Assembly (NCBI GenBank): GCA_024643945.1
Contig: JAHELX010000221.1
Span: 3,062-9,214, forward strand
Length of the DNA: 6,153 nt
Direction: 5' to 3'
Source of the DNA: Anaerolineales bacterium
Lineage (GTDB): Bacteria; Chloroflexota; Anaerolineae; 4572-78; NAK82
The notes below the pieces were generated by a model. It searched no databases, was not told the origin of the DNA, and saw only the letters and a list, made by a program, of their open reading frames with translations. A program made the position numbers and the translations under genes. Of the stretch, positions 1 to 6,153 are shown piece by piece (the first letter of the stretch is position 1; each line of letters opens with the position of its first letter).

Positions 1-123
1 AGCCGACTGGCTAATTTGGGCATCTTTCCAAACTGCAACTATAAACCAGTAGATTACCCGCAAGTCCCCACTGGGCAAGCGGATTACCGTGTAGAAGCGG
101 ATTGCCTGTACGTCCCCTCTTAG
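1..123 (+). CDS. Possible C-terminal end of an unidentified upstream gene (partial)
   Basis: Frame 1 is open from the first base of the window to a TAG at 121-123, giving 40 residues that begin SRLANLGIFPN and end EADCLYVPS. The other two forward frames hit stops within the first 51 bases, so this is the only forward frame that could carry a gene in from the left. The composition (Tyr, Pro, Val, Asp, with two Cys) looks protein-like, but I do not recognise a family. A random 40-codon opening is not rare (about 15% by simple stop frequency), so the evidence is weak. If real, the gene ends 71 bp before the acyl-CoA synthetase start and may share its transcript. Confidence 0.35.
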   Translation, partial: SRLANLGIFPNCNYKPVDYPQVPTGQADYRVEADCLYVPS

Positions 124-179
124 GAAAGCTAAGGAGAGAGCATTCTAAGCTGGCCTGTTTATCCCAATCCGCTAAATAT

Positions 180-183
180 GGAG
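180..183 (+). promoter_or_regulatory. Ribosome binding site supporting the ATG at 195
   Basis: GGAG lies 11 nt before ATG 195. The spacing is slightly long but usable. The longer reading of this frame starts with TTG at 102, has no comparable purine-rich site before it, and would add 31 residues that do not resemble the family. This site and the family-typical N-terminus support 195 as the start. Confidence 0.5.
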
Positions 184-194
184 ACGTACTCAAA

Positions 195-2288
195 ATGCTG
201 GACACATTGTTTTCACCCAAGTCTATCGCCGTAATCGGCGCGTCGCGCACCGAGGGCAAGCTGGGGTATGCCGTCCTATCCAACATCATCCAGAGCGAAT
301 TCAGCGGCGCTATCTATCCCATCAATCCCAAGGCCGATGAGATTCTCGGCCTTCCCTGCTACCGCGACCTGGATGCCATCGAGGGCAAGATTGACCTGGC
401 CGTGATCGTGATTCCGGCCAAGTTCGTGCTTGAAGCACTGGAAGAGTGCGGGAAACGAGGTGTTGGCTCAGTCATTGTCATCTCGGCCGGTTTCCGCGAA
501 ACCGGTCACGAAGGCTTGATGGCCGAACGCAAGATGGCCGAGATTGCGCAAACGTATCATATGCGTATCGTCGGCCCCAACTGTCTGGGGGTAATCGACA
601 CAATAGCGCCGATGAATGCCTCTTTCGCAGTAGGTATGCCACGCCACGGGCACATCGCTTTTATGTCCCAATCGGGCGCACTTTGTACCTCCATTCTCGA
701 CATCGCCCTGGCCCAAGATATTGGGTTTTCGCGCTTTGTGAGCCTGGGCAACAAGGCTGATCTCAACGAGATAGATTTTCTGGAAGCGTGGACCGACGAT
801 CCTGAATCGAAGGTGGTGATGGCCTATCTGGAGGGCATTGCCGATGGCGCTCGTTTCATCCAGGTGGCGCGCCACATGACCAAAAACAAGCCAGTCATTG
901 CCATCAAATCGGGCTCCACCAGCGCCGGCTCACGGGCTGTCAGCAGCCACACAGGCACATTGGCCGGCAGCGAGCGCGCCTACGAGGCAGCTTTTAAACA
1001 GGCAGGAGTCATCCGGGCTGGATCGGTCGGCGATATGTTCGACCTGTCAGTCGCGTTGGCCCGTCAGCCCTTGCCCCGCAACGACCATGTGGCCATCATT
1101 ACCAACGCTGGCGGCCCTGGCATTATGGCTACCGATGCCATCGAGCACTCCGGACTGAGCCTGGCTTCTCTAAGCCAGGAGACGATGAACGAGCTGCGCC
1201 AACAACTCCCCTCCGCTGCCAGTGTACTAAACCCAGTGGATGTGTTAGGTGACGCATTGGCCGACCGCTACCAGTGTGCGCTTAAGCTGGTGTCAGCCGA
1301 CCCCAATGTGGGCGCGCTTGTCGTCATTCTTACTCCACAATTTATGACCCAAATCGAGGAAACCGCCCGCGCTGTGGGTGAAGCTTCTAGAGACAGTGAA
1401 ATCCCGATCCTGGCTTGCTTTATGGGAGAAGCCAATACCCAGGCCGGCGTGGAAATCCTGACGGCCCACAACGTGCCTAATTACATTGTCCCTGAACGAG
1501 CCGTAGCCACGCTCAAGGCAATGGTCGAACAGCGCCGCTGGCAGGAACGTGCCCTGCCTGAGTTTGAGACCTTTGATGTGGACCGGGAAGGAGTTGCCCG
1601 CATCTTCGACCGGGTCCGGACCGACGGGCGTCTGCAAATCGGCGACGCGGAAGCGCGTGATATCCTGGAAGCCTATCGCATCTCCATCCCTCCCTCAAAA
1701 CTATGCAAAACGGCAGACGATGCGGTGGCTTTCACTGAAGATATCGGCTACCCTGTGGTTATGAAAATTGCCTCGCCTGACATCCTGCACAAGACCGACA
1801 TTGGCGGCGTGCGGCTGAACATCGGGAGCGCGAGCGACGTGCGTGATTCCTTCGACCTGCTTACCTTCCGCGCCATGCGCTATATGCCCGATGCCGAAAT
1901 TTGGGGCTGCCTGGTTCAGCAACAGGTACGCGGTGGTAAAGAGATCATCACAGGCATGAACCGTGACCCGCAATTCGGGCCACTCGTAATGTTTGGTCTG
2001 GGCGGTATTTACGTAGAAGTGCTCAAAGACGTCTCTTTTCGCATCGCTCCCTTCTCACGGCGCGAGGCAAACGAGATGATGCGTGAGATTCGGTCGTTTA
2101 ATCTGTTACGCGGCGTGCGTGGCCAGGCCCGGTCGGACATCGAAGCCATCGCCGACACGCTGCTTAAACTATCGCAGCTCGTCACCGACTTCCCTGAAAT
2201 TGTGGAGATGGACATCAATCCCTTGATGGTCTTTGAAGAAGGGCGCGGGGTGATGGGCATTGATATGCGGTTGGTGCTGGCGTCGTAA
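195..2288 (+). CDS. ADP-forming acetyl/acyl-CoA synthetase, fused alpha-beta chain
   Basis: This is a 697-residue NDP-forming acyl-CoA synthetase. It converts acyl-CoA, ADP and phosphate to acid, ATP and CoA in the cytoplasm, conserving energy from acetyl-CoA or branched/aryl acyl-CoAs. Residues about 5-130 form a CoA-binding Rossmann domain (SIAVIGASR at 10-18; GPNCLG at 127-132). Residues about 147-460 are the ligase-CoA-like region, with SQSGA at 158-162 and SHTGTLAGS, whose His252 matches the phosphorylated His of the alpha subunit. Residues about 475-697 are an ATP-grasp (ATP-grasp_5) domain. There HKTDIGGV carries His532, equivalent to the second phospho-transfer His of the beta subunit, and the C-terminus has EMDINPL. 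The length is normal for the fused form and both His are present, so it should be active. ATG 195 is preferred over TTG 102 because MLDTLFSPKSIAVIGASR is the usual family N-terminus. The acyl specificity cannot be read from the sequence. Members annotated as Pat-type protein acetyltransferases share the core but carry an added GNAT domain, which is absent here. Confidence 0.95.
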   Translation: MLDTLFSPKSIAVIGASRTEGKLGYAVLSNIIQSEFSGAIYPINPKADEILGLPCYRDLDAIEGKIDLAVIVIPAKFVLEALEECGKRGVGSVIVISAGFRETGHEGLMAERKMAEIAQTYHMRIVGPNCLGVIDTIAPMNASFAVGMPRHGHIAFMSQSGALCTSILDIALAQDIGFSRFVSLGNKADLNEIDFLEAWTDDPESKVVMAYLEGIADGARFIQVARHMTKNKPVIAIKSGSTSAGSRAVSSHTGTLAGSERAYEAAFKQAGVIRAGSVGDMFDLSVALARQPLPRNDHVAIITNAGGPGIMATDAIEHSGLSLASLSQETMNELRQQLPSAASVLNPVDVLGDALADRYQCALKLVSADPNVGALVVILTPQFMTQIEETARAVGEASRDSEIPILACFMGEANTQAGVEILTAHNVPNYIVPERAVATLKAMVEQRRWQERALPEFETFDVDREGVARIFDRVRTDGRLQIGDAEARDILEAYRISIPPSKLCKTADDAVAFTEDIGYPVVMKIASPDILHKTDIGGVRLNIGSASDVRDSFDLLTFRAMRYMPDAEIWGCLVQQQVRGGKEIITGMNRDPQFGPLVMFGLGGIYVEVLKDVSFRIAPFSRREANEMMREIRSFNLLRGVRGQARSDIEAIADTLLKLSQLVTDFPEIVEMDINPLMVFEEGRGVMGIDMRLVLAS

Positions 2289-2369
2289 AACGTGAAACGG
2301 TAAAACGCAACCTGTGAAGAATATGGTCCACTTGCCAACTTCACCGAATTCTACACATCACGTTTTACG
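2284..2369. repeat. 11-bp inverted repeat bracketing the synthetase-DRTGG spacer
   Basis: CGTAAAACGTG at 2284-2294, which includes the synthetase stop codon, is the exact reverse complement of CACGTTTTACG at 2359-2369. The left arm continues as degenerate 7-8 nt repeats of the same word (CGTGAAA, CGGTAAAA, CGCAACC) to about 2312. The central 64 bp is unique. The arms could pair in RNA, but no T-run follows, so I do not call a terminator. The layout resembles the larger repeat in the next spacer. Confidence 0.6.
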
Positions 2370-2382
2370 CCTCATAAATTCT

Positions 2383-2388
2383 GGGAGG
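2383..2388 (+). promoter_or_regulatory. Ribosome binding site deciding between ATG 2391 and ATG 2394
   Basis: GGGAGG is a strong Shine-Dalgarno core. It leaves only 2 nt before ATG 2391 but 5 nt before the next in-frame ATG at 2394. Five is within the normal range, so 2394 is the better start. The choice changes the protein by one Met only. Confidence 0.6.
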
Positions 2389-2393
2389 CAATG

Positions 2394-3464
2394 ATGACCA
2401 CCAATATTTATGTGACTTCAACTCAAACTTTCTCTGGCAAGAGTGCCTTGTGCGTTGGTCTGCTGAGCCGGTTCAAGCGCGACGGGTTTGTCGTAGGCTA
2501 TATGAAGCCGGTCAGCACCACGGCTCGCATCGTCGGCGAAGAGATGATGGATGAAGATGCTCACTTCGTCAAATACACCTTCGGCCTGGCTGACTCGTTA
2601 GAGACGATGGCGCCCGTCATCCTCACCAACCAGCGGGTGGCGGCCGTGCTGGCCGGGGGCGAGCAAGACCTGGATGCCCACGTGGAATCGGCCTATGAGA
2701 CTATTGCCCAAGACAAGGACATTGTGGTACTGGAAGGAGGCGGCAGTCTACGCGAAGGTTGGATTGTCAACCTGGCCCCGCCCCACGTGGCAGGTTTGCT
2801 AAAAGCGCGCACTTTAGTGTTGGTGCCCTACGACAACGACCTGCAGTTGGTAGACGATCTGATCACCGCCCGGGTGCGACTCGGAGAGTCATTGGTGGGA
2901 GCAGTCATCAACCGAGTGCCCAGTCACCGGCTGGATTTCGTCCAAAGCCAGGTTAAGCCCTTCGTTGAGCACCACGGCGTCCCCATCTTTGCCATCCTTC
3001 CCAAAGAGCGGGTTTTACAGTCAGTCAGCGTCGCCGAGTTACGGGACAAGCTGGGAGGCGAGGTGCTATGCAGCCAGCACGCCGTGGACGAGTTGGTAGA
3101 GCATCTGATGGTAGGTGCCATGAGCGTGGATAGCGCTCTTACCTATTTCCGCCGCAAGCCCAACAAGGCAGTCATAACCGGCGGTGACCGGCCCGACATC
3201 CAATTGGCCGCGTTGGAGACTTCGACACGCTGCCTCATCCTGACTGGCAATCTGCGTCCCAGCCCGCTGATCATCGGCCGAGCTGAAGAACTGGGGGTGC
3301 CCATCATTCTCACCCGCCACGACACGATGACCGCGGTTGAGATCATCGAGACGTTCTTTGGTAAGAACCGCTTCCATCAAGAAAAAAAGGTCCAAAGCTT
3401 TGAGAGCTTGTTGAGCGAGCATATGGACTTCGAAGCGCTGTACACTGCACTGGGATTGCGATAA
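2394..3464 (+). CDS. BioD-like P-loop and DRTGG domain protein (phosphotransacetylase N-terminal-like)
   Basis: This 356-residue protein belongs to the family of BioD-like N-terminal domains of phosphotransacetylase (COG0857 type). Residues about 1-210 are a dethiobiotin-synthetase-like P-loop domain. The Walker A-like stretch STQTFSGKS (residues 9-17) keeps Gly15-Lys16-Ser17, GYMKPVST follows the next helix, and VVLEGGGSL fits the Walker B-proximal loop. Residues about 217-323 are a DRTGG domain, with the conserved VITGGDRPDIQLAALET beginning at residue 260. There is no C-terminal PTA_PTB catalytic domain, so it should not itself make acetyl phosphate. In long Pta enzymes the equivalent region is regulatory. 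The gene lies 105 bp downstream of an ADP-forming acetyl-CoA synthetase, so a role as a nucleotide- or metabolite-responsive partner or regulator at acetyl-CoA is plausible, but this is inference. Length is normal for the stand-alone form. Start 2394 rests on RBS spacing; 2391 is the alternative. Confidence 0.85.
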   Translation: MTTNIYVTSTQTFSGKSALCVGLLSRFKRDGFVVGYMKPVSTTARIVGEEMMDEDAHFVKYTFGLADSLETMAPVILTNQRVAAVLAGGEQDLDAHVESAYETIAQDKDIVVLEGGGSLREGWIVNLAPPHVAGLLKARTLVLVPYDNDLQLVDDLITARVRLGESLVGAVINRVPSHRLDFVQSQVKPFVEHHGVPIFAILPKERVLQSVSVAELRDKLGGEVLCSQHAVDELVEHLMVGAMSVDSALTYFRRKPNKAVITGGDRPDIQLAALETSTRCLILTGNLRPSPLIIGRAEELGVPIILTRHDTMTAVEIIETFFGKNRFHQEKKVQSFESLLSEHMDFEALYTALGLR

Positions 3465-3470
3465 ACGAGG

Positions 3471-4947
<1,477 letters not shown>

Positions 4948-4955
4948 TCAAGCGA

Positions 4956-4987
4956 GGGATCAGGAATCAGGGATCAGGAAATCAGGT
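4956..4987 (+). repeat. ATCAGGG-type degenerate repeat patch downstream of eno
   Basis: Nine bases after the enolase stop codon the words GGGATCAGG (4956-4964 and 4970-4978), AATCAGGG and AAATCAGG follow one another. They are the same family of 7-8 nt words as the left arm of the repeat before eno, in the same orientation, so both flanks of the enolase gene carry it. No matching inverted arm follows; only a weak GGGAT/ATCCC pairing is possible with 4988-4993. It gives no clear terminator. Confidence 0.7.
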
Positions 4988-5010
4988 ATCCCCCCAGATT
5001 CGAGCTGCTA

Positions 5011-5245
5011 GCTAGGTTCTGTTGACATTTGCCGAAACATGTCATTCCCTGGCCCGTCGGCCAGCCCGTCCTGGCTCCGCCACGCGGGCCAGGGGACGGG
5101 CTGAGCGACGATAGGAGCGAAGAATCCCTGAGAACGCCGCTTGCCAGCAGCCGTATGAGGGATTCTTCGTCGCTGCGCTCCTCAGCCTGTCCTGGACGGA
5201 CAGTCCAGGGAATGACATAACACCAAAATGTCAACACGGCCTAGC
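5011..5245. mobile_element. Palindromic MITE-like element with terminal inverted repeats
   Basis: The ends match as inverted repeats: 5011-5030 against 5226-5245 agree at 17 of 20 positions, including a perfect TGTTGACATTT (5020-5030 and 5226-5236). A second perfect pair, ATGTCATTCCCTGG, is at 5039-5052 and 5205-5218. CTAG occurs at 5012-5015 and 5241-5244, just outside a 225-bp body (5016-5240). This would fit a 4-bp target duplication of the YTAR kind used by IS5-type elements, though CTAG is its own reverse complement and could instead be part of the ends. Two hairpins lie inside: 5062-5074 with 5088-5103 (2-nt bulge), and CGAAGAATCCCT 5118-5129 with 5158-5169. No reading frame encodes a transposase, so it would move only in trans. 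The parent element is not known from this window. Confidence 0.7.
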
Positions 5246-5272
5246 AGCGGGAGGCTGAGTAGTAATCGAGGT

Positions 5273-5458
5273 TTACTCTATCGCCTCTGCCTGGCGCAAA
5301 TAATGTTCCAGACGGACGACAAAGCGCTCAGCATCCGACAGAATTTCCTCCGTCCGGACCGCATCCAGTTGCTCAAAGTCGTCGGAATACTCTTGATCCT
5401 CGCGGAAGCGGCGCAAACGGCGGTAGATCTCGCCATATTGTCGTCCATATCTTGATTC
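5273..5458 (-). pseudogene. C-terminal remnant of a HEPN-domain toxin gene
   Basis: Reading leftward from 5458 to a TAA at 5275-5273 gives 61 residues without a stop. From about 5440 they read like the last helices of a HEPN domain: YGEIYRRLRRFREDQEY, then SDDFEQLDAV, then an amphipathic helix SDAERFVVRLEHYLRQAEA. These match the family pattern of a helix with arginines, an (A)DY-type turn, and a closing helix with DAExFV. The first two thirds of a normal 110-140 residue HEPN protein, including the R-x4-6-H RNase motif, are absent. There is no start codon in this frame near the beginning. The DNA overlaps the tail of the nucleotidyltransferase gene in a different frame. I infer that a deletion removed the HEPN N-terminal part and joined its end to the partner gene. 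The toxin activity should be lost. The assignment rests on pattern recognition and not on a search. Confidence 0.6.
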
Positions 5459-5858
5459 CGTCGCGTTGGATACTGTTGTAGATCGGGGCGCGGTGGGCAG
5501 CCCACCACTGGTAGCGTACTTCGTCGCATACCAGGGCCGAGATATTCACACCAGTTTCAAGAAGCAGCCGGGTTGTAAGATCGGTGATCTCACGCCAGCG
5601 CTGCCAGTAATCATTGTCTGGTACCCGTATAACTACCAACACGTCCAGGTCAGATTCGTCATCGAAATTAGCGCGCGCTTTAGAACCAAATAACACCACA
5701 CGCAGCAAATCATCGCCGTATCGTTCCAGCATACGGCCAACAAAGGCTACCAGCCCGGCCCGTTCATCTGGGGTCAGATGTGGCAGATTCCTGTCCAGTA
5801 CGTCCCACCGCGTCACATGTTTGGCGAGTGTCACAGTTTCTGTTCCCTCACACAGCAT
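5373..5858 (-). CDS. MNT-type nucleotidyltransferase domain protein (antitoxin-like)
   Basis: This 161-residue protein has a DNA polymerase beta-like minimal nucleotidyltransferase fold (NTP_transf_2). The core motif is VVLFGSKARANFDDESDLDVLVVI, split as GSKARANF at 58-65 and SDLDVLV at 69-75; Asp70 and Asp72 are the metal-binding pair. In MNT/HEPN modules such a protein is the antitoxin, which AMPylates the HEPN RNase. The domain probably ended near residue 138 (IQRDGIKIW, about 5445). The remaining 23 residues (TTIWRDLPPF onward) are an out-of-frame reading of HEPN DNA and are likely a recent accidental tail. The ATG at 5858 has an AAGGGG only 1 nt before it. A GTG at 5834 (residue 9), 9 nt after GAGGGA, is a fair alternative start. 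A promoter lies just upstream. The catalytic core is intact, so it may still be made, but its partner is broken. A solitary nucleotidyltransferase with another target is possible. Confidence 0.8.
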   Translation of the reverse strand: MLCEGTETVTLAKHVTRWDVLDRNLPHLTPDERAGLVAFVGRMLERYGDDLLRVVLFGSKARANFDDESDLDVLVVIRVPDNDYWQRWREITDLTTRLLLETGVNISALVCDEVRYQWWAAHRAPIYNSIQRDGIKIWTTIWRDLPPFAPLPRGSRVFRRL

Positions 5859-5882
5859 ACCCCTTACTACACTTCGATGACT

Positions 5883-5911
5883 ACTATACTCTATCTCCCC
5901 CCTATTGACAA
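5883..5911 (-). promoter_or_regulatory. Sigma70-like promoter for the nucleotidyltransferase gene
   Basis: On the minus strand TTGTCA (5911-5906, -35, 5 of 6 to consensus) is followed after exactly 17 nt by TATAGT (5888-5883, -10, 5 of 6). Transcription would start near 5876, about 18 nt before ATG 5858 or about 42 nt before GTG 5834. The surrounding 92-bp intergenic stretch is clearly more AT-rich than the genes. Confidence 0.55.
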
Positions 5912-5950
5912 TTTATAACTTAATTCAATCCACGCCCTTCCGGGAGCAAC

Positions 5951-6153
5951 CTAAACCGCTTCTGGCGGTGGTAACGATGGCTCCTCAACGATTTCGATTT
6001 CGTCGTGGTGATCCTGGCCGATCGTGTCGGCGGCCGGGGCAGCGCAATAGGGGCAGATATTCCAGCGCAGGTGCAGGAGTCGCCCACAGTCGAGGCACGT
6101 CTTCCTGAGGATAGTGTGACAATCGGGGCATACCTGCCAGTCAGCTTCAATTT
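5951..6153 (-). CDS. Zinc-ribbon protein, C-terminal part (runs off the window)
   Basis: The minus strand is open from the window edge to a TAG at 5953-5951, giving 66 residues; the first whole codon begins at 6151. It contains CPDC (8-11), CLDC (19-22) and CPYC (33-36) in the arrangement WQVCPDC...CLDCGRLLHLRWNICPYC. This is the spacing of double zinc-ribbon (DZR-type) domains: CLDCG and CPYC make one four-Cys site, while CPDC would pair with a CxxC that lies outside the window. The tail is acidic and then proline-rich (DEIEIVEEPSLPPPEAV). Zinc ribbons of this kind bind nucleic acid or protein partners or are structural; the function here is unknown because the N-terminal part is missing. 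It is co-oriented with the nucleotidyltransferase gene, which begins 92 bp downstream behind its own promoter. Confidence 0.8.
   Translation of the reverse strand, partial: IEADWQVCPDCHTILRKTCLDCGRLLHLRWNICPYCAAPAADTIGQDHHDEIEIVEEPSLPPPEAV

Noticed and set aside
102..194. N-terminal extension of the synthetase from a TTG at 102
   Set aside because: The 31 added residues do not resemble the family, have no RBS, and overlap the possible upstream gene end; ATG 195 gives the typical N-terminus.
5029..5220. 63-residue plus-strand frame inside the MITE
   Set aside because: Both strands of the palindrome read alike, so the frame is a by-product of the inverted repeats; no transposase motif is present.
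5228..5455. Plus-strand 75-residue frame with a hydrophobic stretch
   Set aside because: It is antisense to the HEPN remnant and nucleotidyltransferase tail and starts in the MITE end; it has no RBS or recognisable domain.
5278..5529. Minus-strand 83-residue frame across the nucleotidyltransferase/HEPN junction
   Set aside because: It is a third frame over the same DNA; its composition is rich in Arg and Ser and shows no family pattern, while the other two frames carry the recognisable domains.
5934..5950. Terminator for the zinc-ribbon gene
   Set aside because: Only a 3-bp CCC/GGG stem with a GGAA loop can form just past the stop codon.
5920..6150. 76-residue minus-strand frame starting with ATG at 6150
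   Set aside because: It overlaps the zinc-ribbon frame one base out of register; the zinc-ribbon frame has the CxxC motifs and is the coding one.

Overview
The window is a bacterial chromosomal stretch of moderately high GC (roughly 55-60% by eye). It holds a rightward block of central energy-metabolism genes and a leftward accessory block, separated by a repeat-rich, gene-free region. The lineage cannot be proven from the sequence. A fused ADP-forming acyl-CoA synthetase, a stand-alone phosphotransacetylase-N-like (BioD/DRTGG) protein and a bacterial-length enolase, with intergenic spacers full of short degenerate repeats and a palindromic MITE, fit an anaerobic or facultative member of Chloroflexota or a similar phylum. 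That assignment is inference.

Rightward block (1-4947). Positions 1-123 are open in one frame from the window edge and may be the 3' end of an upstream gene. An ADP-forming acetyl/acyl-CoA synthetase follows (195-2288), with alpha (CoA-binding and ligase) and beta (ATP-grasp) parts in one chain. Next is a BioD-like P-loop plus DRTGG protein (2394-3464), then enolase (3643-4947). The synthetase makes ATP from acyl-CoA, and enolase makes the phosphoenolpyruvate that feeds the other main substrate-level ATP step. The DRTGG protein resembles the N-terminal regulatory part of long phosphotransacetylases and may be a regulator or partner at the acetyl-CoA node. The three genes are co-oriented. Spacers of 105 and 178 bp both contain short repeated words followed by their reverse complement.

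Repeat region (4948-5272, 325 bp without a gene). Just after enolase is another patch of the ATCAGGG-type repeat (4956-4987). It is followed by a 225-235 bp palindromic element (about 5016-5240) with terminal inverted repeats, possible CTAG target duplications and two internal hairpins. It has no coding capacity and looks like a MITE.

Leftward block (5273-6153). Read right to left, the first gene is the C-terminal 66 residues of a Cys-rich zinc-ribbon protein that runs off the window edge. A good sigma70-like promoter and an MNT-type nucleotidyltransferase gene (5858 down to 5373) follow. The end of the nucleotidyltransferase frame runs over DNA that, in another frame, encodes the C-terminal third of a HEPN domain (5458-5273). 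This looks like a MNT/HEPN toxin-antitoxin pair in which a deletion removed most of the HEPN toxin gene and joined what was left to the antitoxin gene. The MITE lies 27 bp past the HEPN stop codon.

No RNA genes, CRISPR array or intact transposase were seen. The least ordinary features are the decayed MNT/HEPN module, the MITE, and the repeat-and-inverted-copy design of the spacers.
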